DNA from: a bacterium
GTDB lineage: Bacteria; SM23-31
Length of the DNA stretch: 62,994 nt
Direction: 5' to 3'
Assembly: GCA_028278455.1 (NCBI GenBank)
Contig: JANQEH010000082.1
Span: 1 to 62,994, forward strand
Under the pieces are notes generated by a model. That model ran no database searches and was not told the origin of the DNA. It was given only the letters and a program-made list of their open reading frames with translations. Below are positions 36,282 through 46,256 of the stretch, one piece after another; positions within the stretch are counted from its first letter, which is position 1; every line of letters starts with the position of its first letter. The translations under genes were made by a program, and so were the position numbers.

Positions 36282-37478
36282 CTATTTTATCAAAGTAAAT
36301 TTCTTTATAAAAGAGTGTCCATTCACCTCAAGGCGATAAAAATATACGCCAGTTGAAAGTCCTCTGCCGTTAAAAAGCACTTTATGCAGTCCGGCAGTAA
36401 AATGCCTGTTAGTAGCTACTCTAATTTCCTGACCGAGGATATTATAAATAGTGATCTTTACTGTACCGGCATCTTTCAGGCTGAAAGGAATGCTTGTACT
36501 CGGGTTGAACGGATTAGGATAGTTGTTCCCTAATTCATATTTCTCCGGATAAGGAATGTTTACATGCTGAATATCGGTAAGCTCGAAAGCGCCATCGATA
36601 TCGACCTGTTTTAGTCTGTAATAATAATCACCTGAATTTACATCCTTATCAATAAAAGAATATGATTTTGGTTCATTAGTTGTACCATGACCAGGAACAG
36701 AGCCTATCTTATCGAAGTTCAAGCCGTCCTTACTGCGCAATATGTCAAATCTCAGGTTGTTAGTCTCGGATGATGTTTCCCAGCTGAGTTCTATTTCGCT
36801 GTTGCTGATTGAGATAGCTTCAAAGCTCAGCAATTCGACAGGAACTTCATATCCGGGTACAGCAGCTCCGTTCATTGCAACACCATAACTGTTGTCGGCA
36901 TCGACATACACCTTCGTTCCATCTTTCTGGAGGATATAAGAGTCTCCAAGGACGATCTGTGCTTCAGTAGTTGTCGTAAAAGTTGCACTTGTCTTGAAAA
37001 CGAATCTTCCAAGATACTCGAGTGTACTTCCAACATCTACAAGCAGAGAATCATGGACGCTTGCTGGATTAGTGTAGCCAATGTAAACACCATAAGTTGT
37101 TTGTGAAGGAGGAGGATCATCAAGTACATTTATAACAGCAGGAATAATTCCATTATTGTTAAATGCTGCTGTTTCCAATACCGCTTGTGTACCCTGATCG
37201 ATGATATTGCCCGCACTACCCGAAACATATGACATGTAGTCTTTCATGTAATCGACGCGAATCTGCCAGCCAAGCATATCTGCAATGTCCTTGGCATAAA
37301 TACTTACCCACAGGTAGGTATCGGCGCCGACACTCAAGACTGTATCCTGAGCATTATAACCATAGCTGTTACCAACTTTCTCTATCTCGAGAACGATTTT
37401 CGGAGTCTGTGCAACAGCTGCAGTTAAAGACGTTAATATTAGTGATAAGGCAATTAAACTTACAATAACCTTTTTCAT
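36282..37478 (-). CDS. secreted cohesin-like protein with type IX-style sorting domain
   Basis: A 398-aa protein from the ATG at 37476-37478, which has AGGAGA about 7 bases upstream and is followed at once by a good signal peptide (ending AAVAQ); a frame extension upstream to 37517 is not needed. Residues about 22-205 resemble a cohesin/dockerin-partner beta-sandwich (VLSVGADTYLWVSIYAKDIADMLG, then LEYLGRFVFK). Residues about 215-310 are the Fn3-like module common before sorting domains (PVELLSFEA ... YYYRLKQVD). The last about 80 residues begin NNYPNPFNPSTSI and end SFIKKFTLIK, a FlgD-like/type IX sorting domain for export and surface attachment. It follows the giant surface protein gene and may be its partner. 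Confidence 0.85.
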   Translation of the reverse strand: MKKVIVSLIALSLILTSLTAAVAQTPKIVLEIEKVGNSYGYNAQDTVLSVGADTYLWVSIYAKDIADMLGWQIRVDYMKDYMSYVSGSAGNIIDQGTQAVLETAAFNNNGIIPAVINVLDDPPPSQTTYGVYIGYTNPASVHDSLLVDVGSTLEYLGRFVFKTSATFTTTTEAQIVLGDSYILQKDGTKVYVDADNSYGVAMNGAAVPGYEVPVELLSFEAISISNSEIELSWETSSETNNLRFDILRSKDGLNFDKIGSVPGHGTTNEPKSYSFIDKDVNSGDYYYRLKQVDIDGAFELTDIQHVNIPYPEKYELGNNYPNPFNPSTSIPFSLKDAGTVKITIYNILGQEIRVATNRHFTAGLHKVLFNGRGLSTGVYFYRLEVNGHSFIKKFTLIK

Positions 37479-37507
37479 AGCTTTTCTCCTGGCTATAAAG
37501 GTATTTA

Positions 37508-37543
37508 TGAAGTGCACGGGGACTTAGTGTCCCCGTGCCTTCA
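37508..37543 (-). other. strong RNA stem-loop between the two surface protein genes
   Basis: GCACGGGGA (37514-37522) pairs with TCCCCGTGC (37530-37538), extended by TGAAG (37508-37512) with CTTCA (37539-37543) and one bulged base; 14 bp in all with a 7-base loop. There is no T run after it on either strand, so it is more likely an mRNA stability or partial-termination element between the giant gene and the 398-aa gene than a full terminator. Confidence 0.6.
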
Positions 37544-37556
37544 CTAACATATTATA

Positions 37557-40500
37557 TTACTTGATTAAGGTCATCTTCTTCGAGGATACATAGTTACCCA
37601 TCTTGATCCGATAGATATATGTACCTGAACCAACTCTCATACCCTGATCGTTTGTACCGTTCCATTTGAATGTTCTGATACCGGCTCTGAACTTCTGGTT
37701 GCTTACCAGAGTCTTGACCTTCTGGCCGAGAACGTTGTAGATAACGATCGTTACGTTCTCTGACTTCGGTAAAGCAAATCTCATTTTCGTTACCGGGTTG
37801 AACGGGTTCGGATAGTTGTTCATCAGTTCAAACTCTTCAGGTAACGGAACAGGATCGACACTTGTTCTCTCGAGTTTATTCATATTGTAATCGGTGTCGA
37901 TTACCTGGATATTGTCGATAAACATTTCAGATGCGTCATCGCCAACCCATTTGAATACGAATGTTACGAGAGGAGCTTCGCCGCTCAGACTGTTCTCGTC
38001 TGTGAATTCGTTGGTTACACCGGCTACTGTGATCTGTCCGTCTTCTACGCTCTTCAGGAAGACAGGGTTAACACCTTCACCGTCGAATGGTTTATCATTA
38101 CGTACATCTACAAACTCGTATTCTTCTGTGTTGAACTTCAGGTCGAATGAGTATCCGGAAAGTGATTTCATCTGATTTGCCTTGATAGTCAATTCAACTA
38201 TATCATTCTGGAAGTCCATCACTTTAATAGCATCGAGCAGTGTTTCTGCGTTTTTGCCGTCTACTCTTTCAATGGCTTTCGCCAGTGTGTAAGCAGTTCC
38301 GTACTTGTCAGCGAACAGTGCGAGGTCGAACAGACCGACGCTTCCGTCGTTGTCAAGGTCGAATACCGGCTCATACTCAGCCAGGTTACCGTATGAAGTT
38401 GCCCAGAAGGAGAGGTCGCCAAGACCAACCTGGCCGTCGCCGTCCCAGTCAAATTCATTCTCGTTGCTCAGTGAGATTGCTTTATCCGGTCCGACTGCAT
38501 CAGATGAGGCTCTCAACTGATCGTCGTATGCCGCTGCTTTCTCGAGCTCTGCGTCGATCGTAATAGCTGTCAGGATGTTCTCATCGGCTACTTTCGGTAC
38601 AACACCAGCAGGAAGCTTACCGGCAACTGCAGCTACCCAGTAGTATGCTGTTGTTGCGAATGCTTCTACTCTAAGCTGTATTGTGTCAACGTCAGCGATG
38701 TTTGCTGCCGGGAAGTATGCCCACATAACCGGAGCTACATCGAGTGAGTTCGTTGCGCTTGCCATAACGAGGTAGTAATCGATCTCTACGTCAGCGCCCA
38801 TACCAGGATGGTTGGCTGAAGGAGTGAAGCTCAGTTTTACATAGTCACCGGCTTCTGTCCAGTCAGTCGCATCGAAGTTTCCGGGTGCGCCTATTGTTAC
38901 GGCAGTGATGTCGAATTCGTTCGTCATTGCTGTCAGGAAGTCACCGGCATCATTATCAACAGTCTTGACTGTGATCTTGGCGCCGCTCATTGCTTCCTTA
39001 GGCACTATGGTAAATGTCTGGTTGTCATAAGCATCAGGAGTATTAGCTTTAACTTCCTGCGGACCTGTAGGCAGATCTGCTTCGAAGTTTGTCACGAACT
39101 CTACTCTGGTATTGATACCTGAGTAAACCGTTACTTCGATTGGTGTGTAAGCTATTGCGCTTTCAACGCCTGTTACAACCAGTTGTGTAGCTGTCAGTTC
39201 CGGAACAAGTTTGATCGGTGAGTAGTCAACGTTTGTTGAAACGTCGGCTGCTGCATACGATCCTGAACCTTCCATGACCGGGCCTGTGTAAGCGCCCCAC
39301 CAGTTATCGGTGGCTGTTATGAAGTTCTTGTATGTTACTGTTTCATCTGTAACACCATTATCTACTGTAGCGAAGCTTGCGCCAGGCATGAAGAAGAAAT
39401 GGTTGTCTGTTACTGATACAGTTGTGTAGATCGCTGTATCGGCAAAGCTTGTTGATGCAAGACCGCTGATCGCCATTGCATAGTCCATAACGCCCTTGAA
39501 TGTTGAGGTTGTCATGGTTACGCCGGTGAATTTACCGGTCGGTGTTCCTGTTGTTGTCAGGAGTACACCTGCGCCGCCGATATGTGTATTGCTCTGGAAA
39601 GCAAAGGCGATATTACCGGCACCGAGATCGAAGTACGATGCACCGTCAGTAATCTCATTACCTTCAATGTCAAAGTTAGTGATGGACGAATCAGGTCCCA
39701 TTATATTCACAAAGTAATGGTAGCCGTCTCCGCTCACACTAGTTTTATTATAATTGACATCAGGATCAACAAGACCTGTTGTGTCAGCCAGAGTGATCAT
39801 GGACTGACCGTTCATCATGGTAACTGTATTGTATGAGAATTCGAAGTTTTCGAGATTACCGGGAGCTGAGACATGAACAACTGATGTGTTGTTCGCATTT
39901 GTGATGATCTCAAAACCCTTGATCTCTATTGCATCGGTCTCAAACTGGTTTATAACATGGAATGCATATCCTGTGTTCGTAAAGTTCAATACCGGTCTCT
40001 TATCAGTCACACCGGCTGTACTTCCTGTCCAGGACTGTCCTACGCCTGAACCGAACAGCATATTGTCGCTACCGTTAATACTTACCTTATCCAGAGTGAT
40101 AGTGGATGAGACAGTGTATGTTCCGGCTGCGATTACTATTTTACCGCCAGTCTCGCTTTCGTTTGCTGCTGCAAGACCTTCAGTAATAGTAAAATAAGGT
40201 TTGTCAGGTGTACCGTCTGGTGTTTCGCCGGTTCCTGTTGTATCATACCACATGCTTACGAAGACTGCTGTGGTGTAGTTGATATTGTCTGTGTTAGTTG
40301 ATGTTCCGGTTACGACCGTAACGAACTTGATGTTCTTGATCTCACCGGCAATCAGCTGAACGTAATCGGCGTGTCCTGAGGCGTTGTCGAAAGTGAACAG
40401 GGAATCTGTATCACTTACTCTGGTAGCATCACCGGCTCTCAGGAGGCCTGTATCTTCAATTACCATACCGGCTTTCGTTGCGTTCATTGTTGCACCGTAT

Positions 40501-43500
40501 CCCGGAGGCAGGATGATAGTACCTGTACCGTCTACACGGAACTCAGGTGTGCCTGTACCGGCCATATCGATAACAGCGATCGAGTCTGCTCTGGTTCCTG
40601 TCGAGCCGATCGTGTTGGTTGATACGAATGAAGAGGCTACATCGATATTTACGATACCTGCGCTTGCCTTGATGTCACCGTTCATGACCATGTTCTCATC
40701 AGGCAGGCTGATATCTATGTAAGTATCAGCTGAATTCGCATAGAGCATACCCTCTGCAGCTACTGTAAAGGACTTGGTGAATCTTACCGTATCCTCTGTT
40801 GCTATTGTGACAGTACCGTCGAGTGTAAGGCCTGCATTTGTGAAGGATACAAGCTGTGCCGACTGGGTAACATCGACACCGAGATTTCCGTCTTCCTGAC
40901 CCAGTGTCGTAACTGCTGCCAGAGTTACGGAAGTATCGATTGTCAGTGTCGAGACAGTGCTTGATGTCGCGAACATCGAAGCCAGACTTGTAAACACATA
41001 GTTATTATTATCTTCATTACCGCCGCTAACAAGGTCAAGATCGCCGTTCAGCTTTATCTTGGACATTGTAATGTTAGCAGAGGAATCTTCTGAGAATGTT
41101 GCATCCGCTGAAGTTGCAAGTGTATCTATTGTCACTGCTTTTCCGTTAAGAACGTTGAAATTTCCAGCAAGTGTCAGATACGCAAAATCCAGCGTTTTGC
41201 TTGCATTCTGTATAGTTGTACCGTTAACTACTACCGGCTTATCGATATCTGTATTAGCAGTCGGTGTCAATGTTGCGCCTGTACCTGTAATACTCAGGTC
41301 GCCGGCACCTGCAAGAACACCTGTATCTGTAATATCGAGAGTATCGTTATCACCGATGGTTACATCGCTTACAACTGTCAGGGTATCACCGCTTGTTATA
41401 TCAAGGTTGAATCCTTCGTTAGCTGTCAATGTTCCGATATAACCGTTTGCAGTTGCGTTGATTGTTGCTTCATCTTCATCTACTGATACGCCGCCGATAT
41501 AACCGGTACTGCTGATCGTAAGAGCAGAACCTGATGAATCGAGCGAGAAGTTACCGGTTCCGGAAACTGCCAGTGAACCTGCATCACTTATTGTCAGTGT
41601 GTTGCCGCCAACCATGACTTCTGCGCCTGAGTAAGTAAACAGGATACCGCTGCTGATAGCAATATCTCCGTCACCCTGCATTGTAAAGTTACCGCTCATC
41701 GAACTTGCAGTATCGACTTTAAATTTACCTGCAGCGTCAAACTGGACACCCTTGGTATAAGTAAGAGCGGCCGTTGTATTTTTCAGAACACCTGAAGTGC
41801 TTGTCATTCTGAATGGTGTTGAACCTGCTATTGTTGCAGCAACACCGCCACCCTGGAAGACCAGAGTATCAAGAGCGCCGATTGCGACTGAGTCGGAGAT
41901 TGTAAGTGTCTGTCCCGTTGACGAGAAAATCACATTACATGTCCTGTCATTGAGGTCCATCAATGAGTCGATGGTGGCGCTTGTATTAACTACCAGTTTA
42001 CCGTTTGTGCTTCCCCATTTAACATGGGAAACAGTCGGTGTACCGCTGTATAGATATAGTACAGAACCGGTGTTACTCAGATCAACATAGTTACCAGCCA
42101 TTGCAAGACGACCGGTACCTTTAACCATCAACGTATCACCGTTTACTGTCAGGTCCGTACCTGTTACAGCCATTTCACCTGCCCCGATATTCAGAATAGC
42201 ATCTTCAGTAAATCCAACCGTTGCATTGGTGAACTTGACATCTCCTGAAGTTGTTATTGTCGTGGCATTTGCCAGACCTTCAGGTGTTGATGCGCCTGTG
42301 TTGTTGATCGCCATACCGAACTCGAGGTATCCTGTACCGCTTGTCTGAGAAACGGAAAGACCTGCGCTTGCAGTTGCCAGCGAAAGTGTACCGCCTTCAA
42401 GCCTGCCGCCTGCAATACCGCTGACTGTCATTGTCTTATTGGTATCAACAGAGAGGTTTGTAGCACCCAGACTCAGCGTGTCGTCTGTTGTAAATGTTAC
42501 ATTCACGAGTTCATTCGTAGAAGTCTGTGACAGGTTCGTAATTGTTCCTGAACCGCCGTTGATGTCGAATGTTACCTCTGCAACATCAACTTTCACATAA
42601 GCTACGGTTGCGCCGCCTGAGAAGGCTATAGCGCCGCTGGCGTCATCAATCAATACATAAGCGCTTGTATTATTATCGAAAGTACCTGCGCCGGCGAAGG
42701 TCAGAGTATTTGCGCCGACCGACAGGTCGTTTGTTGCATATGTATAAGTCAGTGTTTTTCCTCTGTAGACATCGATTGTTGCATCGCCGCCAAGACTGAT
42801 TTCCTGACCGAGGGTCATATCCTGGTTCAGATCGAGAGTAGAACCGGAATTCAACACTATGTCGTTAGAGATACCTGCATTTGCGTTATCCATCGTCAGA
42901 GTTGCATCTGTCAGTGTGATTACACCACCGGCTAACTGACCGCCGTTAGCGCCTGACAGCATATTAATTCCGCCTGATGTCAGTGTAACTGCAGGAATAG
43001 TAAGGGAGTTTGTCGAACCGAAATAGAGTTTAAAACCGACGCTTGTATCGAGAGTATCGATAGTGGCATTGGCACCCTCTACACGGATCACAGCATTTGA
43101 ACTTGTTGTGGTTACAGCTTCAATTGTTCCGGCACCGCCAATATAAAGATTAGATCCGCTGCCCAGATTTATAGCTTCATTCTTTGTCTGAGCAAGCGTA
43201 CCGGCACCAAGTATACGGAGTGTATCATCTGCCGCAACTGTTATAGCTGTACTGAGTGAACAGGTAGCTGCTTTATCGATAACACCAACGCTGTCAATTG
43301 ATATAGTACCATTAAGATATATACCACCATCGATATCAATAGTTGAAGCTGAGTCCAACGTCCAATCAGTAACTATGGTTGCCGGAGCTGTACCTTCAAG
43401 CAGAACCGTTCCCGAACCATCCGGATTAATTCCGTTTGTTACGGTCAGTGTCTTATTAGCTGCAACGTCAATCGTAATACCTTTATCAGCTGCCGTCAGC

Positions 43501-45680
43501 CTGAGATCTGTAATTGTAGCATCGTCATCAACATCGATCTCAGCATCATCACCAAGTGATTTAACTTTGGCGATCTTGGAGACCTGGCCGGTTATGTTGA
43601 GAATACCTGAAACATCGGCTACGGTCATATACTCATCCATTTCGACTTTACCGGTACCTGCAAACTTCATGTTAACACCGGTACCGATCGCCATACCGGT
43701 TGTACCTGTATGTCTCATAATATAACCGCTTGTAGCACCGGTATATATTTCGGCATTGTTGGCAAATCCGATATAATCATTTATTGTCAGAGTTCCCTGG
43801 GTATTGTTGTTAAGAACACCTGCTCCGGTGAACTTTACCTGTCCATCGAAAGTAGTATTCGAGAAACCGGAGAATATCACTGTATCGCCTGCTATTATTC
43901 TGAGAGTATCGGTAACAGTCAGAGTTTTATTTGTAAGGATGTCAATCGTCATAGCCGCCGATCCAACCTTTTGTGTCATTGAATCGACCGTAACATCAGC
44001 ATCAACATCAAGCAACGGACCGCTGTCACCTGTTGTTCCTAAATCATGGAACATCAGTGAGTCTATCGTGAGAGTTCCGCTGCCGCCGCCGTCAACCTCC
44101 AGCTCGCCTCTGATCGTCAATGCCGAATCACCCTGAACATGAAGATCAGCTGTATATGTACCGGCTGATGTCAGAGTCAGCTTCTTTGTCGTCGGTATCG
44201 AGATCGTAGAGCAAGCCAAAGAAGTATTGGCTGTGGTTGCGTTCAAATTAATTATACTTGAATTTGTAAAAGCAATAATATTACCTGTACCCATCATACT
44301 CACGGCAGCATTAGAAGCTTCAAGTGTACCGCCGTTCAGTGAATAAGTAATATTTGAATCGGGTGTTACTGCAGTTCTCTGAATCGAAACTTTACCGCCG
44401 GTTTTGATATTTACGGTGGCCGCAGCGCCGTCGGCAGAGTCAGTAAGTGCCGTAGCAGCTGCTACTGATGAAATCGTCAGAGTACCGCCGCTTTCGATAT
44501 CAAGAGTCTGCCCGTTCATAATAAGTTCTGTACCGTCGGCAATACCGAATCCGCCAACAACATCTGTAGTTGTCGAAAGGATAACCGAGTCGCCGTTGGC
44601 ATCATTACTTTTTATAAAAACCGTACCTGAAGTACCGCCAAGCTGGGTTGCAGTTGTAAGATAGAGAATATGCGGATTTATGAGAGTGTCCGCAGTACCC
44701 GTACCTTCTATACCCGCAACACCGCCCAATTCGAGTGTAGTTACACCATCAAGTGCAAGTGTCAATACAGATTTACCTGCAGCATTTCCGGCACCGTTAG
44801 TAACAATATTCGAATCCAATATTGCCTTGTTGTTGTTAACGTCAAATGTTCCGGTTGTGTCTGCATAGATATCAGCATTCAAATGAAGTTTTTCACCTGC
44901 AAATGTCCAGGTAGTCTCTGTGCTCACACCCTTGAGTACAATATTACCCTGATCGGCATCAGAGGCAATAACAGTACTGTCGAAGTTTGTTGAAACAGTA
45001 GCTGTTGTAACAGTCTTACCCTGGTAGATTGTAAAATCACCCAGAAGATCGAATGTACCTCTAGTAATAGTGTTGAGAGTAAGATTGTTGTTATTAGTAT
45101 TGATCGGTCCAAGAGTGAAAGAAGATTTACTGCTGTCTGTTAAAGTAGAAGCAGCAAAAAGCTTTATCTCACCGTCAAGAGTATCTGTGCCGGTGTAGCT
45201 GACAATTTCACCACCATTCAACATAACATGGCCGCCAACAGAAATCTTACCACCGCCTTTGAAGAACAGTGTATCCTGGTTAAGGAACATGTTATTTGTA
45301 ATATTCAGGTGACCGCCTACAGCTATACTACAGCCGGCAATCTCACTGCTTGCTGTACCCGTAACAAGGTTTGAAGCATACCCCGAATAGAACATCAACG
45401 AGTCAATTGTCAGAGTCTTGGTGGCTGCCACGATCAGCTTCGCACCTGAGTCCATACGGATAACTGTATTCGTATGGTTCAATGTGCTTCCAACCGTCAG
45501 TTTACCACCTGCCGCAATAGTAATTGTATCACCATCGGCCATTGCAGTTGTACCTGCATTAGCATTTGCATCCGTACGGGCCGTAGACACAGTATACGCC
45601 GCCTGTCCGAACGCGCTGGTTGAAACAATCATCATTAAAGCGAGAACGATTGCAAAAACCGATAATTTCTTACCGTTCAT
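37557..45680 (-). CDS. giant (2707-aa) repetitive surface protein with beta-helix, dockerin, cohesin and sorting domains
   Basis: Signal peptide at residues 1-26 (ending SAFGQ). About 30-1780 is low-complexity beta repeat rich in T, G, A, D, I and L, with units such as 'GTLTI...D' that look like autotransporter-type or filamentous parallel beta-helix rungs; it has only about four Cys. About 1790-2130 is a pectate-lyase-like right-handed helix (AAGTYTVSSTITL, then DNWWGAYTGP). About 2245-2390 is Fn3/Ig-like. Residues 2406-2463 hold two EF-hand-like dockerin repeats (DWDGDGQVGLGDL, DLDNDGSVGLFDL). About 2492-2596 is cohesin-like. Residues 2616-2707 are the sorting domain starting NNYPNPFNPV. 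AGGAGGT precedes the ATG. Likely a secreted surface-layer, adhesin or fibre protein; its exact role is unknown. Confidence 0.88.
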   Translation of the reverse strand: MNGKKLSVFAIVLALMMIVSTSAFGQAAYTVSTARTDANANAGTTAMADGDTITIAAGGKLTVGSTLNHTNTVIRMDSGAKLIVAATKTLTIDSLMFYSGYASNLVTGTASSEIAGCSIAVGGHLNITNNMFLNQDTLFFKGGGKISVGGHVMLNGGEIVSYTGTDTLDGEIKLFAASTLTDSSKSSFTLGPINTNNNNLTLNTITRGTFDLLGDFTIYQGKTVTTATVSTNFDSTVIASDADQGNIVLKGVSTETTWTFAGEKLHLNADIYADTTGTFDVNNNKAILDSNIVTNGAGNAAGKSVLTLALDGVTTLELGGVAGIEGTGTADTLINPHILYLTTATQLGGTSGTVFIKSNDANGDSVILSTTTDVVGGFGIADGTELIMNGQTLDIESGGTLTISSVAAATALTDSADGAAATVNIKTGGKVSIQRTAVTPDSNITYSLNGGTLEASNAAVSMMGTGNIIAFTNSSIINLNATTANTSLACSTISIPTTKKLTLTSAGTYTADLHVQGDSALTIRGELEVDGGGSGTLTIDSLMFHDLGTTGDSGPLLDVDADVTVDSMTQKVGSAAMTIDILTNKTLTVTDTLRIIAGDTVIFSGFSNTTFDGQVKFTGAGVLNNNTQGTLTINDYIGFANNAEIYTGATSGYIMRHTGTTGMAIGTGVNMKFAGTGKVEMDEYMTVADVSGILNITGQVSKIAKVKSLGDDAEIDVDDDATITDLRLTAADKGITIDVAANKTLTVTNGINPDGSGTVLLEGTAPATIVTDWTLDSASTIDIDGGIYLNGTISIDSVGVIDKAATCSLSTAITVAADDTLRILGAGTLAQTKNEAINLGSGSNLYIGGAGTIEAVTTTSSNAVIRVEGANATIDTLDTSVGFKLYFGSTNSLTIPAVTLTSGGINMLSGANGGQLAGGVITLTDATLTMDNANAGISNDIVLNSGSTLDLNQDMTLGQEISLGGDATIDVYRGKTLTYTYATNDLSVGANTLTFAGAGTFDNNTSAYVLIDDASGAIAFSGGATVAYVKVDVAEVTFDINGGSGTITNLSQTSTNELVNVTFTTDDTLSLGATNLSVDTNKTMTVSGIAGGRLEGGTLSLATASAGLSVSQTSGTGYLEFGMAINNTGASTPEGLANATTITTSGDVKFTNATVGFTEDAILNIGAGEMAVTGTDLTVNGDTLMVKGTGRLAMAGNYVDLSNTGSVLYLYSGTPTVSHVKWGSTNGKLVVNTSATIDSLMDLNDRTCNVIFSSTGQTLTISDSVAIGALDTLVFQGGGVAATIAGSTPFRMTSTSGVLKNTTAALTYTKGVQFDAAGKFKVDTASSMSGNFTMQGDGDIAISSGILFTYSGAEVMVGGNTLTISDAGSLAVSGTGNFSLDSSGSALTISSTGYIGGVSVDEDEATINATANGYIGTLTANEGFNLDITSGDTLTVVSDVTIGDNDTLDITDTGVLAGAGDLSITGTGATLTPTANTDIDKPVVVNGTTIQNASKTLDFAYLTLAGNFNVLNGKAVTIDTLATSADATFSEDSSANITMSKIKLNGDLDLVSGGNEDNNNYVFTSLASMFATSSTVSTLTIDTSVTLAAVTTLGQEDGNLGVDVTQSAQLVSFTNAGLTLDGTVTIATEDTVRFTKSFTVAAEGMLYANSADTYIDISLPDENMVMNGDIKASAGIVNIDVASSFVSTNTIGSTGTRADSIAVIDMAGTGTPEFRVDGTGTIILPPGYGATMNATKAGMVIEDTGLLRAGDATRVSDTDSLFTFDNASGHADYVQLIAGEIKNIKFVTVVTGTSTNTDNINYTTAVFVSMWYDTTGTGETPDGTPDKPYFTITEGLAAANESETGGKIVIAAGTYTVSSTITLDKVSINGSDNMLFGSGVGQSWTGSTAGVTDKRPVLNFTNTGYAFHVINQFETDAIEIKGFEIITNANNTSVVHVSAPGNLENFEFSYNTVTMMNGQSMITLADTTGLVDPDVNYNKTSVSGDGYHYFVNIMGPDSSITNFDIEGNEITDGASYFDLGAGNIAFAFQSNTHIGGAGVLLTTTGTPTGKFTGVTMTTSTFKGVMDYAMAISGLASTSFADTAIYTTVSVTDNHFFFMPGASFATVDNGVTDETVTYKNFITATDNWWGAYTGPVMEGSGSYAAADVSTNVDYSPIKLVPELTATQLVVTGVESAIAYTPIEVTVYSGINTRVEFVTNFEADLPTGPQEVKANTPDAYDNQTFTIVPKEAMSGAKITVKTVDNDAGDFLTAMTNEFDITAVTIGAPGNFDATDWTEAGDYVKLSFTPSANHPGMGADVEIDYYLVMASATNSLDVAPVMWAYFPAANIADVDTIQLRVEAFATTAYYWVAAVAGKLPAGVVPKVADENILTAITIDAELEKAAAYDDQLRASSDAVGPDKAISLSNENEFDWDGDGQVGLGDLSFWATSYGNLAEYEPVFDLDNDGSVGLFDLALFADKYGTAYTLAKAIERVDGKNAETLLDAIKVMDFQNDIVELTIKANQMKSLSGYSFDLKFNTEEYEFVDVRNDKPFDGEGVNPVFLKSVEDGQITVAGVTNEFTDENSLSGEAPLVTFVFKWVGDDASEMFIDNIQVIDTDYNMNKLERTSVDPVPLPEEFELMNNYPNPFNPVTKMRFALPKSENVTIVIYNVLGQKVKTLVSNQKFRAGIRTFKWNGTNDQGMRVGSGTYIYRIKMGNYVSSKKMTLIK

Positions 45681-46045
45681 GTTAAAATACCTCCTGTTGT
45701 GGTAGGTTTATCATTCTTTCTTTCATTTTTATAGAATGCGTGAATTATTGCCATATTCAAAAAAACACAAATACGCCCTCTTACTCAAGGCATACCTAAT
45801 ACTATGTTAAAACATGAGCCGCTGAATGAGGCAGCGATACTGATTTGCTTTCCCTAATAGGCAGTGAACGTTGTTCAATACTGAATCCTTATTGCCGTTT
45901 GATAACTCTATCTATATCTTCTTCAATTTCACTCAATACTGCAAATAATGCACTACTTCCCTTCTGGTGCTTAATTCTATGTCAAATCCGGTAAAAGCAG
46001 TACACGGGCAAATCCGTTTTTAATGTGGTTAGTTCAGAGTAACGA

Positions 46046-46074
46046 AATATATTAACTGTATTTTTAAAAGTCAA
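46046..46074 (-). promoter_or_regulatory. promoter P2 of the giant surface protein gene
   Basis: On the minus strand TTGACT (complement of 46069-46074), a 17-base spacer and TATATT (complement of 46046-46051). This is five of six at both boxes with ideal spacing; start near 46039, giving a leader of about 360 bases. Confidence 0.55.
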
Positions 46075-46154
46075 TGATATTTTTTATTTTTTTTACTTAC
46101 AAGACCCGGCTAATAATTTAAGGCTAACTTACATTCAAATCTTAGGTTCTGCTA

Positions 46155-46182
46155 AATATAACATTAAAAATCTTATTGTCAA
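46155..46182 (-). promoter_or_regulatory. promoter P1 of the giant surface protein gene
   Basis: On the minus strand a perfect TTGACA (complement of 46177-46182), a 16-base spacer and TATATT (complement of 46155-46160); start near 46148. The CRP-like palindrome at 46241-46256 is centred about 100 bases upstream. Confidence 0.6.
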
Positions 46183-46240
46183 GTTTTTTTTCTATATAAA
46201 TCTTTAAATTTCAATGATTTTCACCGATATTTAACAATAA

Positions 46241-46256
46241 TGTGATACAGGTCACA
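46241..46256. promoter_or_regulatory. CRP/FNR-like palindrome, perfect TGTGA-N6-TCACA
   Basis: TGTGA-TACAGG-TCACA, identical to the CRP core consensus at all ten defined positions. It is in the control region of the giant surface protein gene, upstream of promoters P1 and P2. Confidence 0.55.

Noticed and set aside
41059..44993. Several 90-130-codon + strand frames inside the giant surface gene
   Set aside because: They are antisense shadows of repetitive Thr/Gly/Ala-rich codons; no start signals or family features.
45889..45936. 15-codon TTG-started minus-strand frame, open further upstream, in the giant gene leader
   Set aside because: The longer open reading (ending EEDIDRVIKRQ) has no start codon in frame before a stop and no ribosome site.
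45681..46147. Possible c-di-GMP or other riboswitch in the giant gene leader
   Set aside because: I compared with the conserved cores I know and found no match; only local stems are visible.
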